DNA of 42,344 bases from an uncultured Sutterella sp. (GCA_905198475.1 CAJKCQ010000013.1:1-42344); one strand, 5' to 3'; counted from the stretch's first letter, positions 8,266 to 17,307 are shown. Translations and numbers: made by a program. The notes: a model not told the origin generated them from the letters alone.

Positions 8266-8868
8266 TCAGGCGCCGAAGATGAGCTTCGCGGCGGCGTGCC
8301 GAGGCAGAGGGTCCCGAGTTTGACCGCCCAGGGGTGGCGCGCGATGCGCCGCAGGGCACCGGCCCCGGCCGTGACGAGAAAGGAGAGGATGCTGACGGAC
8401 CAAAACTGCAGGATCGAGGCGAGGATCAGGTACGGCACCCACGGATGCGGGTAGGCCTCGTCGATGAACTGCACGAAAAACGCCAGATAGAAGAGGATCG
8501 CCTTGGGGTTCGTGAGCGAAAGGAGGAGTGCGGTCCGGAAGGCCCGCCACGGCGGGATGGACGCGGCGCTCCCGGGAGCCGCCTTCCCGGCGGAGAGGAT
8601 CGCGGGTTCGCCCGCCGCCGCCTTCGCCGCGAGCCTCGGCTTTGCGAAGGCGTCCCAGAGTGCATGGCCGCCGAGCCACGCGAGATGGAGGCCGCCCACG
8701 ATACGCACGGCGGCGAAGACCTCCGGATGCGCCTTGATCGCGGCGCGATGCCGAGGCAGGCGAGCGAGATCAGGACCGAGTCGCCCAAAAGGACAGCCCC
8801 ACCGCGGCGAAGGCTTGCCGCCGCCCCTCGGTGACGGCGGGCGCCGACGTGCGGCGCCCGCCCCCATG
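8266..8868 (-). pseudogene. decayed LysE/LeuE-family exporter
   Basis: The family pattern can be followed across three reading frames. EGRRQAFAAVG (about 8820-8790) is in one frame, VLLGDSVLISLACLGIA in a second, and AAIKAHPEVFAAVRIVGGL through SLTNPKAILFYLAFFVQFID in a third; the C-terminal AAKLIFGA and stop at 8266 are in yet another shift. Each break equals one missing base: in the G run near 8794, in GCGCC near 8745 and near 8299. The N-terminal helix with the PGP motif that leuE keeps is absent. Neighbouring genes are intact, so assembly error is less likely than true decay. Confidence 0.82.
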
Positions 8869-8945
8869 TTCGTGAAGGAATGAGCGGATGAGAAGGTCTC
8901 GAAAAGGACTCTAGACGGACTCGAGAAGGACTTCAGTGCGCACCC

Positions 8946-11900
8946 TCACGCCTCCGGCGCCTTGTAGGGCCACTTCGTGTAGTAGTAGGAGAGGAGCACC
9001 GGCACGAGGAAGATCGTCCCGACGGTCGAGAAGACCGTGCCGAAGATGAACGTGATCGCCAAGCCGCCGAACACCGGGTCGGTGATGAGGATCACGCTCC
9101 CGAGGATGATCGCGAGGGTCGTGAGGAGAATCGGGCGCAGACGTACCGCACCTGCGTCGATGAGCGCCTCTCGCAGCGGCAGCCCCGCCTTCAGGTAGTC
9201 GATCACGAAGTCGATGATGAGCAGCGAGCTTCTCACGACGACGCCTGAGATGGCCGTCACGCCCACCAGAGAGGAGGCCGAGAACTGGACGTTGAGGAGC
9301 CAGTGTCCGGGGAAGATCCCGATGAAGCAGAGCGGCACCGCGGAGAGCGCGATCAGCGCGAGTCCGAAGGAGCGGTAGTAGGCGACGAGGATGAGGAAGA
9401 TCCCGCCCACGGAGATTACGAGGGAGTTCGCGAGGTCACGGTAGCTGTCGAGCATCATGCGGTTCTCGCCCTGCCAGAGGAGCACCGCGCGGTCGGCGGT
9501 GAGGTCAGGCCGCTCGTCGCTCCAGGTGAGGTTCCCGGTCTTGAGCGTTCCGCCCCCCGGGAGCGCGAGGCCCGAGAGCCGGTCGTTGAGGTCGAGGACG
9601 GCGTAGGTCGGGGGCGTGTGCCCGAGCTCGCCCCCAACGGCCGCCATGCGCACGCCGTTCTTCTTCTCAATCGGACGCGGGGCCGCATCCGTCTCGACCT
9701 TGACGATCGAGGAGAGCGGCACGCGGGCGCCCGCAAAGCCGGGGACCGTCACGCCCGAGAGGAATTCGGGGTCGAACTGCCGGTCGCGCGGGATCTCAAT
9801 GCGGATCGCCTCTCCCGTGCGTTCGCCCGGGGCGTGCGCCCAGCCGATCACGCCGCCGTCGACGATGGTGCGGAGCTCGGCCGCGGCCACGGCCGGAACC
9901 ACGCCGGAGCGCAGCGCCTTCTCGCGGTCGATCGAGAGCCGGTGCTCCACGACGTCCGCCTTCTCGGAATTCGTCACCTCGACCATGTCGTAGGTCTTTC
10001 TGAATTCGCTCTCCACTCGGTCGGCGAGCCAACGCAGCAGCGCCGGATCCTCGGCATAGAGCTCCGCGTAGACCGTCCCCTTGAGGGGCGGCCCCGGCGG
10101 GTCTTCAAGGACCTGGATGGTGCTCCCGGGCCAGCGTGCGGCGACGGGCTTCAACGCTTCACGAAGATCCGCGGCGATCGTGATCGAGGAGCGCTTCCGC
10201 GTCTTCTTGTCGGTGAGGTTCACGCGCACGGCGCCGATGGAGGCGCCTGAGGCGGGACTCATGCGCATCATGGAGTTGAAGTCGGCCACGCCCGCCAGCC
10301 CCGACCAACTCTGCCAGTTGAGGACTTCGGGGATCGTGCGGACGTGCTCCACGACGTCCCTCACCGCGCGGTCGGTCGCCTCGACGGGACTGCCCTTCGG
10401 GAGCTCGACCGTGACGTTGAAGGTGTTCTTGTTGTCCTTCGGCAGGAACCCGGCCTCGACGCCCAGGGCGGGGGCGGGGCCGCCCGGGCCTTCGGGGCGC
10501 ACGAGCTGCCACAAGGGCATCGCGAAGGAGAGGCCGATGAGAAGGATGAGCACGAGGATGTAGATCCGCTCGCGGTTCACGTGGCCGATCAGCGCCGAAG
10601 CCGGAATGCTGTAGAGGCGCCCGATCCACCCGCCCGGAATGTCCGTGCCGTCCGGCGCCTTCGCCTCGACGCGGACGTTGGGCTGCGGAATCCAGCGCAG
10701 CGCCGCCCAGGGCGCCACCGTGTAGGCGATGAGGAAGGACGCGGCCAACGCCACCGGGACGGAGAAGCCCACAGGGTAGAAATACTGCTTGGGCATCCCC
10801 GTGAGGGCCGGAATGAGGGACGCGAAGACCATCATCACGGCGATCGTGGCGAGAAGCGTCGCCGAGCCGATTTCACCGGGCGCGACGATCGAGCGGAGCT
10901 TCTTGTCCTCTCGCCCCTTCAGGGGCGAGAGTCCGTAGTGGCGCACGATGTTCTCGATCACGACGATCGAGTCGTCCACGAGCAGACCGAGCGCGATGAT
11001 GAGCGCATAGAGCGTGAGGCGGTTGATCGTGAAGCCCGAGAGCCCCACAACGCCCAGGGTGATCGCGAGAATGAGCGGGACCGTCACGGCGACGATCGTC
11101 GCGGCGCGCCACCCGAGGAAGACGAGCGTCACGGAGACCACCGCCAGCACGGCGATCGCGAGGTGTTCGATCAGCGTGTTCACGGCGTCGTTCGCCTTCA
11201 CGCCGTCGTTGCGGGTGACGACGACGTCGACGTCCTGCGGAATCACCCAGCCCTTCATGCGCTCGATGCGCGCCAAGGCGTCGTCCGCCACCGTCACGGC
11301 GTTGGAGCCCTTGCGCTTGGCGACCGCGAGCGTCACGCTCTCGACTTCGCGGCCGTCGGCCCAGCGGGGGTCCGCGGGCCCGTAGCCGAAGCGCGAGGCG
11401 TGGGTGCGGTCCGTGCGGGGGCCGTCCACGACGTCGGCGACGTCTGAGAGGTGCACCGGAACGCCCGTGGGCGAGGCGCCCACGACGAGGTCCTTCAGCG
11501 CCTGCGCGTCCGCGATGAAGTCGGAGAGCCGCATCGAGCTCTCCATGCCGTTTTCAACGACCTTGCCCAGGGGGCCGGCGACGTTCGAAACCTTGAGGGC
11601 GAGCATCACCTGCGTGAAGGAGACGCCGTGACCGGCGAGGCGTTCGGGATCCACGCGCACGAGGAGCTCCCGGTCGCGGCCGCCCACGACCTCGACCGTG
11701 GAGACGTTCTCCAGCCCTGAGAGGTTGTCGAGCACCGCACGCGCGATGCGCTTTAATCCGTAGTCGCCGTACTTGTCCGAGACGAGCGAGACGGCGAGGA
11801 TCGGCACGTCGTCCACGTCGGCGCTGCGGATCCAGGGGCCCACCACGGCGGCGGGGAGCTCCCCGCGTCCACTCATGATGCGGTCGGCGAGCTTCACGAG

Positions 11901-12380
11901 CGAGAGTTCCTTCTCCTCGCCCACCTTGAACTGCACCATCAGGACCGCGCCCGAATCCCCGACCGAGGCCCAGACGTGGTCCACGCCCGTGATCTGGTTG
12001 ATGAGGGTTTCGAGCGGCCGCACGACCTTCATCTCGACCTCTTCGGGCTCGGCGCCGGGAAGCGCCGCGATCACCGCCGCCGCGGGCATCGTGATCTGCG
12101 GATTCTCCTCGCGTGGAGTGGTCATCACCGCCCAGATGCCGAAGATCATCGCGGCGATCATCAGGACCACCGTGAGCTTGGAGTCGATGAAGGCCCCGGC
12201 CATGCGCCCGGTGAGCGTGTGCGTGTCCTTCGCCTGCTCGGCCCTCTCCTCGGCCTTCTCTTCGACCTTCGCCCCGCCCTTCAGACCGGCCTGCTCAAGA
12301 ACCTGCCCGGAAGCCTTGCCGGACGTTCCTCCCGAAGCCGCCTCCGGGGAAACAGGCTTCTTTTCCGCATCCTCCGTCAT
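8946..12380 (-). CDS. RND efflux transporter, inner-membrane permease
   Basis: About 1144 aa, AcrB/MexF-like in architecture. TM1 starts near residue 70, followed by TTPREENPQITMPAA and a large porter domain; helix 4 holds the proton-relay Asp-Asp (GLLVDDSIVVIENI). A second porter domain and six C-terminal helices follow. It exchanges protons for drugs, solvents or ions from the inner membrane or periplasm; substrate is unknown. Unusually, about 65 hydrophilic, Glu/Ala/Lys-rich residues precede TM1, where family members have about ten. ATG 12380 overlaps the adaptor stop and follows AAGGAG; the GTG at 12383 is an alternative. No outer-membrane factor is encoded here. Confidence 0.93.
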   Translation of the reverse strand: MTEDAEKKPVSPEAASGGTSGKASGQVLEQAGLKGGAKVEEKAEERAEQAKDTHTLTGRMAGAFIDSKLTVVLMIAAMIFGIWAVMTTPREENPQITMPAAAVIAALPGAEPEEVEMKVVRPLETLINQITGVDHVWASVGDSGAVLMVQFKVGEEKELSLVKLADRIMSGRGELPAAVVGPWIRSADVDDVPILAVSLVSDKYGDYGLKRIARAVLDNLSGLENVSTVEVVGGRDRELLVRVDPERLAGHGVSFTQVMLALKVSNVAGPLGKVVENGMESSMRLSDFIADAQALKDLVVGASPTGVPVHLSDVADVVDGPRTDRTHASRFGYGPADPRWADGREVESVTLAVAKRKGSNAVTVADDALARIERMKGWVIPQDVDVVVTRNDGVKANDAVNTLIEHLAIAVLAVVSVTLVFLGWRAATIVAVTVPLILAITLGVVGLSGFTINRLTLYALIIALGLLVDDSIVVIENIVRHYGLSPLKGREDKKLRSIVAPGEIGSATLLATIAVMMVFASLIPALTGMPKQYFYPVGFSVPVALAASFLIAYTVAPWAALRWIPQPNVRVEAKAPDGTDIPGGWIGRLYSIPASALIGHVNRERIYILVLILLIGLSFAMPLWQLVRPEGPGGPAPALGVEAGFLPKDNKNTFNVTVELPKGSPVEATDRAVRDVVEHVRTIPEVLNWQSWSGLAGVADFNSMMRMSPASGASIGAVRVNLTDKKTRKRSSITIAADLREALKPVAARWPGSTIQVLEDPPGPPLKGTVYAELYAEDPALLRWLADRVESEFRKTYDMVEVTNSEKADVVEHRLSIDREKALRSGVVPAVAAAELRTIVDGGVIGWAHAPGERTGEAIRIEIPRDRQFDPEFLSGVTVPGFAGARVPLSSIVKVETDAAPRPIEKKNGVRMAAVGGELGHTPPTYAVLDLNDRLSGLALPGGGTLKTGNLTWSDERPDLTADRAVLLWQGENRMMLDSYRDLANSLVISVGGIFLILVAYYRSFGLALIALSAVPLCFIGIFPGHWLLNVQFSASSLVGVTAISGVVVRSSLLIIDFVIDYLKAGLPLREALIDAGAVRLRPILLTTLAIILGSVILITDPVFGGLAITFIFGTVFSTVGTIFLVPVLLSYYYTKWPYKAPEA

Positions 12381-13528
12381 CACCGGACTCCTTCGGTCTT
12401 CTCAACCTTCACGGCGCGCCCGTCGCTCACGTCCGAGGTCGGCCGGTCGACGAGCATTTCGCCGCCCTTGAGACCCGCCAGGACCTCGACGCGGCCCTCC
12501 ATCCGGCGCCCGGTGCGCAGCCACCGGAAGGCCGCGCGCCCGTCCTCGATCACGAAGACGCCTTCGAGGCCGCCCCGGCGCGCGAATGCGGATTCGGGCG
12601 CCCAGGGCGTCGCCGCCTCGCCCGCCGCCACGCAAACGCGCCCGTACATGCCGGGCTTCACGAGGGCGGCGTCCTTCGCGTCGAACTTCACCCGCGCGAG
12701 GAAGCTTCTCGAGACGCGGTCGGCGGATCCAGAGACGCGCTCCACTTCGCCCGGGAGGACACCAGGCACCCCGTCCACGACCACCTCGGCCCTTTCGCCC
12801 GGGCGCACGACGTCGGCCGCGCGCTGCGGCACCTGGAACTCAAACTTCGGGTCCGACTCGCTGTCGATCACGACGACGGCAAGTCCGGGCAGTGCGAGGT
12901 CGCCCTCGCGCCGCAGCACGGACGCGATCCGGCCGGAGACCGGAGCGGCCACCTTGGCGTAGGCGCGCTGGTGCTCCGCGACGGCGAGCCCCGCCTCGGC
13001 TTCTCTGAGCGTGTCGGCGGCGGCGGTACGGTTCAAAAGCGCCTTGCGCCAGTCGTTGTTGGAGACCAACCCCTCCTTGTAGAGGCCCGAGATCTTCTCG
13101 GCGTCGAGCTCCGCGTCCTTTGCGGCGGCGCGGGCCTTGGCGGCCTTCGCCGAAGCCGCGCGGACGTTCTCCTCCACGTCGCGGTCGTCGAGGACCGCCA
13201 CCACGTCCCCCGCCTTCACGGCGTCGCCCTCCTTGTAGGGCACGGCGCGGATGTAGGCGGTCAGGCGGCTTGCGGCCTCGACACGCCGGTCGGCGACCAC
13301 GCTCCCGGCCGCCGTCACGACGGAGGGAAGCCCGAGGCCCGCCCGTGTGATCTCAACCGCCACCGCGGGGAGCGTCTGCGGGGCCTCGACCTTCGTCTCC
13401 TCACTGCACCCGGCAAGAAGCGCCGCGGCCAAAACCGCGGCCGTCATCGCCGCCGCGGCTGCTCCCGCGCCTTCAACCCTGAGGCCCGACTTCTCCGTGC
13501 AGACCTGATCAACATCAACGTGCGTCAT
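12380..13528 (-). CDS. RND efflux periplasmic adaptor (membrane fusion lipoprotein)
   Basis: A 382-aa HlyD/AcrA-type adaptor linking the pump to an outer-membrane channel. The N-terminus has a long hydrophobic segment ending in the lipobox LLAGC (Cys near 41), so it should be lipid-anchored. A biotinyl-lipoyl-like half (VKAGDVVAVLDDRDVEENV), an alpha-helical hairpin (Ala/Lys-rich, to YKEGLVSNNDW), then APVSGRIASVLRREGDL and a beta-barrel follow. ATG 13528 is chosen over the upstream GTG at 13573, which would add 15 residues. It lies between the tetR gene and the pump gene, and its TGA overlaps the pump ATG. Confidence 0.92.
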   Translation of the reverse strand: MTHVDVDQVCTEKSGLRVEGAGAAAAAMTAAVLAAALLAGCSEETKVEAPQTLPAVAVEITRAGLGLPSVVTAAGSVVADRRVEAASRLTAYIRAVPYKEGDAVKAGDVVAVLDDRDVEENVRAASAKAAKARAAAKDAELDAEKISGLYKEGLVSNNDWRKALLNRTAAADTLREAEAGLAVAEHQRAYAKVAAPVSGRIASVLRREGDLALPGLAVVVIDSESDPKFEFQVPQRAADVVRPGERAEVVVDGVPGVLPGEVERVSGSADRVSRSFLARVKFDAKDAALVKPGMYGRVCVAAGEAATPWAPESAFARRGGLEGVFVIEDGRAAFRWLRTGRRMEGRVEVLAGLKGGEMLVDRPTSDVSDGRAVKVEKTEGVR

Positions 13529-13612
13529 CTTCTTCTCTTCGCCGAAGCCGCCCGGATTCCCACGGGAACTCACCGGCTGCGGCGCCTCACTTTACGAATT
13601 GCGCTTTATGCA

Positions 13613-14242
13613 TCACCCTTCGCGAACACCCGCAGTCCCTTCGGGAAAGAGAATCCGGAAGATGCTCGCCTTCAGGTGCTCCGGATCGAAGACGCTGCCG
13701 CCCGCACCGGGGAGCCACGGCAGTATTCCGCGCGCCTCGAAGGGCATGATGCACATGCCGACGACGTGGAGCGCCCAGAGCTGCCGGTCGGTCTTGACGC
13801 CGAGCTCTCCCGAGAGTTCATAAAAGACCCCGAAGGCGCCGCTGTAGGCCATCTCCACGACCTTGCGTGAGCGCTCCGGGTCCGGGTCGAGGAGCGAGCG
13901 CTGGATGAGGAGCGAAAGGTTCGGGTTCTCGAAGAACCGGTCCACGATCTCGGAAATCACGTTTTTGAGCCGCACCACGGGATCGGGCGACGAGGCGGCG
14001 GCGCGTCGGATCGCCGCCATGCGCTCGCTCGCGAGCCGCTCGCAGACGGCGAGCCAGAGCTCCTCCTTTCCCTTGAAGTGGTAGTAGAGCGCCGCCTTGG
14101 TGATCCCGACGCGCTCGGCGATCTCGCGCATCGAGGCGCCTTCGAGGCCCGCGGCGGCGAAGCGCTCCTCGGCCGCAAGCAGAATCGCGTCGCGCGAACC
14201 GCGCTGCGCGTCCTCAGTCCCGCGCGTCTTCCCGTCCTTCAT
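13613..14242 (-). CDS. TetR/AcrR-family transcriptional regulator of the RND operon
   Basis: A 209-aa one-component repressor. Residues 15-65 are a TetR DNA-binding domain: RDAILLAAEERFAAAGLEGAS, then MREIAERVGITKAALYYHFKGKEEL with the YYHF recognition helix. The C-terminal helical ligand domain is of the AcrR-like type. It is transcribed in the same direction as the adaptor and pump, 84 bases upstream of the adaptor, so all three probably form one autoregulated operon. A palindromic operator lies 16 bases before its start codon. The ligand is unknown. Confidence 0.92.
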   Translation of the reverse strand: MKDGKTRGTEDAQRGSRDAILLAAEERFAAAGLEGASMREIAERVGITKAALYYHFKGKEELWLAVCERLASERMAAIRRAAASSPDPVVRLKNVISEIVDRFFENPNLSLLIQRSLLDPDPERSRKVVEMAYSGAFGVFYELSGELGVKTDRQLWALHVVGMCIMPFEARGILPWLPGAGGSVFDPEHLKASIFRILFPEGTAGVREG

Positions 14243-14258
14243 TACTTCCCTATCCTTA

Positions 14259-14274
14259 CTTACCGGTCGGTAAG
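14259..14274. promoter_or_regulatory. TetR-family operator
   Basis: CTTACCG-GT-CGGTAAG is a perfect 16-base inverted repeat of the form often bound by AcrR/TtgR-like regulators. It lies in the 207-base divergent gap between tetR (minus) and the sulfur-carrier gene (plus). Confidence 0.8.
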
Positions 14275-14449
14275 CTGCATGCTAGCACAGGCGGCGAAAG
14301 ACGGCGAGGGGCGCCGCAGGGCCGCGGCGGGAGCGCCTCAGCGGAGTGCGCACGCAGCGGGCCTGCGGCGCAGAGGGCCCGCAGTTGCTATGCTTCTCAT
14401 CCTGCAACGGCCTTCCGGTGCAAAGGAGGGCCTCAAGGAGGAGAACCGC

Positions 14450-14656
14450 ATGGAGATAGTCGTCTCCGGCAAGGAACGCACGGTCCGCAAGGGCCTCACC
14501 GTCGCCGAACTCATCAAGCTCGCCGGGGTTGAAAACCCCGAATACGTCTCCGTCGTCGTGAACGACGTCTTCGTGGACCAGGAGGCGCTCGACACGTTCG
14601 AGCTCCATGAGGGCGACCGGGTTGAATTCCTCTACTTCATGGGCGGAGGCGCCTGA
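14450..14656 (+). CDS. hcyS: ThiS/HcyS-like sulfur carrier protein with C-terminal Ala
   Basis: A 68-aa ubiquitin-fold carrier: MEIVVSG, LTVAELIKLAGV, VVVNDVFVD and the tail EFLYFMGGGA. ThiS and MoaD normally end in free Gly-Gly; here an Ala follows, so a peptidase must expose the di-glycine before adenylation. That is the defining trait of HcyS-Ala from Wolinella succinogenes, which carries thiocarboxylate sulfur to O-acetylhomoserine for homocysteine synthesis. A strong AAGGAGGAG ribosome site ends eight bases before ATG 14450. The activating enzyme follows after one base, and a JAMM peptidase is encoded 2.8 kb downstream. No other thiamine gene is nearby. ThiS of thiamine synthesis remains the alternative. 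Confidence 0.8.
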   Translation: MEIVVSGKERTVRKGLTVAELIKLAGVENPEYVSVVVNDVFVDQEALDTFELHEGDRVEFLYFMGGGA

Positions 14657-14657
14657 C

Positions 14658-15470
14658 ATGCCCTTCACCAACGCCCAGCTTGCGCGCTACTCGCGCAACA
14701 TCCTCCTCGAAGGCGTCGGCCCCCGCGGGCAGATGAAGCTCATGAACGCGAAGGTCCTCGTGATCGGCGCGGGCGGACTCGGCGCGCCGGCGATGCTCTA
14801 TCTCGCGACCGCGGGCGTCGGCACGATCGGCGTGGCGGACGCGGACCTCGTAGATGTCTCAAACCTCCAGCGCCAGATCATCCACACGACGTCCTCAATC
14901 GGCCGCCCCAAGGTCGACTCTGCCGTGAAGGCGATCGAGGCGGTCAATCCCGACGTCAAGGTGAACCGCCACTACGAATACGTGATGGCCGACGGCGTCA
15001 TGGACCTCATCGACGGCTACGACTTCGTGATCGACGCGACGGACAACTTCCCCGCGAAGTTCCTCATCAACGACGCCTGCGTGATCGCGAAGAAGCCCTT
15101 CTGCCACGCCGGGATCCTCGGCTTCAAGGGCCAGGTGATGACCTGGACCCCGAATGCGCCGAAGCTCCCCTGCTACCGGTGCGCCTTCAAGTCCCCGCCC
15201 CCGAAGGACGCCGTGCCGAGCACCGCTGAAGCGGGCGTCCTGGGCTCGCTCGCCGGCATCGTCGGGAGCATCCAGGCGACAGAAGCGATCAAGTACGTCC
15301 TCGGGATCGGCGAACTCCTCACCGGGCGCGTCCTCACCGTGGACGCCCTCACGATGGAGTTGCGCACCGTTCATCTCGCGCATTCGGACCCGAACTGCCC
15401 CGTCTGCGGCAGGAACCCGACGATCACGAAGCCCGTGGATCCGATCGACATGTGGTTCCCCATCATCTGA
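14658..15470 (+). CDS. hcyF: ThiF/MoeB/HcyF-like adenylyltransferase for the sulfur carrier
   Basis: A 270-aa E1-like enzyme that adenylates the carrier C-terminus before sulfur transfer. The nucleotide loop VIGAGGLGAP lies near residue 35, SNLQRQIIH and the conserved ATDNFPAKFLIND block follow, and the structural zinc cysteines are CYRC and CPVC. It lacks the C-terminal rhodanese domain found in some MoeB/Uba4 proteins, so sulfur must come from free sulfide or another donor. ATG 14658 follows the carrier stop by one base, with GGAGG inside the end of the carrier gene. A strong terminator follows, so hcyS-hcyF form a bicistron. Confidence 0.88.
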   Translation: MPFTNAQLARYSRNILLEGVGPRGQMKLMNAKVLVIGAGGLGAPAMLYLATAGVGTIGVADADLVDVSNLQRQIIHTTSSIGRPKVDSAVKAIEAVNPDVKVNRHYEYVMADGVMDLIDGYDFVIDATDNFPAKFLINDACVIAKKPFCHAGILGFKGQVMTWTPNAPKLPCYRCAFKSPPPKDAVPSTAEAGVLGSLAGIVGSIQATEAIKYVLGIGELLTGRVLTVDALTMELRTVHLAHSDPNCPVCGRNPTITKPVDPIDMWFPII

Positions 15471-15500
15471 GGGGAGCCGCCGCAAGCCCGTCCCTTTTCC

Positions 15501-15536
15501 GAAGGCGTCCGCCCGTCCCGGCCGGACGCCTTCTTC
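15501..15536 (+). terminator. rho-independent terminator after hcyS-hcyF
   Basis: GAAGGCGTCCG (15501-15511) pairs perfectly with CGGACGCCTTC (15523-15533) around an 11-base loop, then TTC-rich sequence. Confidence 0.85.
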
Positions 15537-15720
15537 GCACCCGGAGCCCGGGGAGGAGCGGGACTTTCCGGCGCTTGGCGTGGGGCGCGCCGACCTCCCG
15601 GGCTGAGGACGACGGCCGCGGGTATCTACCGTCTTTTACTCAGGCCGCCGCCGCCCGCCCGGTGCTATCGTCATCGAACGCCTCCGCCCGAGACACCGGT
15701 GCACGTGAAAAGGAAAGCCA

Positions 15721-17022
15721 ATGAAAGAGATCAAAAAGTCCTCCAAGCTCGACAACGTCCTCTATGACATACGCGGTCCGATCATGGACAAGGCCAAGCA
15801 GATGGAGGCAGAGGGGCGGCGCCTCATCAAGCTCAACATCGGCAACCTCGCCGTCTTCGGCTTTGATCCGCCCGAAGAGGTCATGCGCGACATGATCTAC
15901 AACCTGCCGAACTCCTCGGGCTACTCCGACAGCAAGGGGCTTTTCGCCGCGCGCAAGGCGGTGATGCACTACACGCAGGACAAGCAGATCGAAGGCGTGA
16001 CGCTTGACGACATCTACCTCGGCAACGGCGCCTCGGACCTCATCGCGCTCACCACGAACGCGCTGCTCGACCAGGGCGACGAACTGCTCGTTCCGATGCC
16101 CGACTACCCGCTCTGGACGGCCGTGACGAGCCTCGCGGGCGCGAAGCCCGTGCACTACCTCTGCGACGAGGAGAAGGGTTGGATTCCGAGCATCGAGGAC
16201 ATCCGCGCCAAGGTGACGCCGCGCACGAAGGGCATCGTCGTCATCAACCCGAACAACCCCACGGGCGTGCTCTACCCGAATTCGGTGCTCCTCGACATCA
16301 TTCAGGTCGCGCGTGAGAACGGCCTTGTGATTCTCGCCGACGAGGTCTACGACAAGATCCTCTACGACGACGTGAAGCACACCTCGATGGCCGCGCTCTC
16401 GCACGACGTCCTCACGATCACCTTCAATTCGCTCTCGAAGGCCTACCGCGCCTGCGGCTACCGCGCGGGCTGGATGGTGATCTCGGGCGACAAGAGCAAC
16501 GCGAAGGACTTCATCGAGGGCCTCAACATGCTCTCGAACATGCGCCTGTGCGCCAACGTCCCGGGCCAGTACGCCATTCAGACGGCCTTGGGCGGCTACC
16601 AGTCGATCAATGACCTCGTCGGCGAGGGCGGACGCCTGCGCCGCCAACGCGACATCGCCTACGAGATGCTTTCGGCCATTCCGGGCGTCTCGGTGGTGCG
16701 CCCGACCGCTTCGCTCTACATGTTCCCGAAGCTCGACCCGGACGTCTATCCGATTGAGGACGACCGCGAGTTCTTCAAGGAGCTCCTCGAGGCGACGAAC
16801 GTCGTGCTCGTGCAGGGCACGGGCTTCAACTGGCCCAAGCCCGACCACTTCCGCATGGTGTTCCTCCCCTACGAATGGGAGCTCCGGGACGCGATCAACC
16901 GCATCGCCCGCTTTCTTGCCGACTACCGCAAGCGCCATCCGGGCAAGAAGATCTTCCCGGAAGACGCCGCGCCGCAGGCGGGGCTCGCGGAGACCCTGAA
17001 GGCGGCCTCCAAGGAAGGCTGA
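15721..17022 (+). CDS. alaA: alanine aminotransferase (AlaA/YfbQ type)
   Basis: A 433-aa class I PLP aminotransferase following E. coli AlaA almost block for block: KSSKLDNVLYDIRGPIMDKA at the N-terminus, KLNIGN, INPNNPTG, ADEVYDKILYDD, the PLP lysine in FNSLSKAYR, MRLCANVPGQYAIQTALGGY and a GTGFNWPKPDHFR end block. It makes alanine from pyruvate with glutamate. A GAAAAGGAAAG ribosome site precedes ATG 15721. It is longer than AlaA by a roughly 25-residue Lys/Ala-rich tail. It is monocistronic between terminators at 15501 and 17067, although it sits inside the hcy locus. GGTATCTACC at 15621-15630 lies in its leader. Confidence 0.92.
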   Translation: MKEIKKSSKLDNVLYDIRGPIMDKAKQMEAEGRRLIKLNIGNLAVFGFDPPEEVMRDMIYNLPNSSGYSDSKGLFAARKAVMHYTQDKQIEGVTLDDIYLGNGASDLIALTTNALLDQGDELLVPMPDYPLWTAVTSLAGAKPVHYLCDEEKGWIPSIEDIRAKVTPRTKGIVVINPNNPTGVLYPNSVLLDIIQVARENGLVILADEVYDKILYDDVKHTSMAALSHDVLTITFNSLSKAYRACGYRAGWMVISGDKSNAKDFIEGLNMLSNMRLCANVPGQYAIQTALGGYQSINDLVGEGGRLRRQRDIAYEMLSAIPGVSVVRPTASLYMFPKLDPDVYPIEDDREFFKELLEATNVVLVQGTGFNWPKPDHFRMVFLPYEWELRDAINRIARFLADYRKRHPGKKIFPEDAAPQAGLAETLKAASKEG

Positions 17023-17066
17023 CGCCCTCAATCTCCACGACGGGCGCAGCGCATCCGCCCTCAGCG

Positions 17067-17100
17067 AAGGGCTCCTCCAAAGGGGAGCCCTTCGTCGTAT
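17067..17100 (+). terminator. rho-independent terminator after alaA
   Basis: AAGGGCTCC (17067-17075) pairs with GGAGCCCTT (17084-17092) over an eight-base loop; the tail TTCGTCGTAT is only moderately T-rich. Confidence 0.75.
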
Positions 17101-17181
17101 ACGGCCTCCCCGTTCGGGAATCTCCCCAACGCGCCCGCACATCCGCTGACTCCGGCGCAACGTTCTTCCGCCCGATCTCTG

Positions 17182-17221
17182 AGGTATTACCCGGCGGGCG
17201 GCACGCCGCCCCGGATAACCT
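17182..17221 (+). promoter_or_regulatory. long imperfect hairpin before the metY stub
   Basis: The ends AGGT and ACCT, an inner CCGG/CCGG pairing and a GGGCGG-CACG-CCGCCC core fold 40 bases into one stem. It contains the palindrome GGTATTACC at 17183-17191. It lies 87 bases before the stub ATG and could be an attenuator or an operator. It does not match the SAM or SAH riboswitches that I can recall. Confidence 0.4.
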
Positions 17222-17307
17222 TGTGGGAAGAATCGACGGCGTGCACCCGCGCGCAGCAGTCAACCCGCCGCAACCCGCTCCAACCCAACGCTCAGGATTG
17301 CCCACAA

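Noticed and set aside
14450..15470. Plain thiamine thiS-thiF pair
   Set aside because: Carrier ends in Ala after the glycines, a JAMM peptidase and metY stub are adjacent, and no thiG, thiH, thiE or thiO is nearby; kept only as an alternative.
15721..17022. Aminotransferase as the PLP partner that uses the sulfur carrier
   Set aside because: It matches AlaA over its full length and lies between terminators; nothing suggests gamma-replacement chemistry.
17101..17307. SAM or SAH riboswitch before the metY stub
   Set aside because: No conserved core of the classes I know (such as GAGGAGCG of SAH elements) is present; only a hairpin remains.
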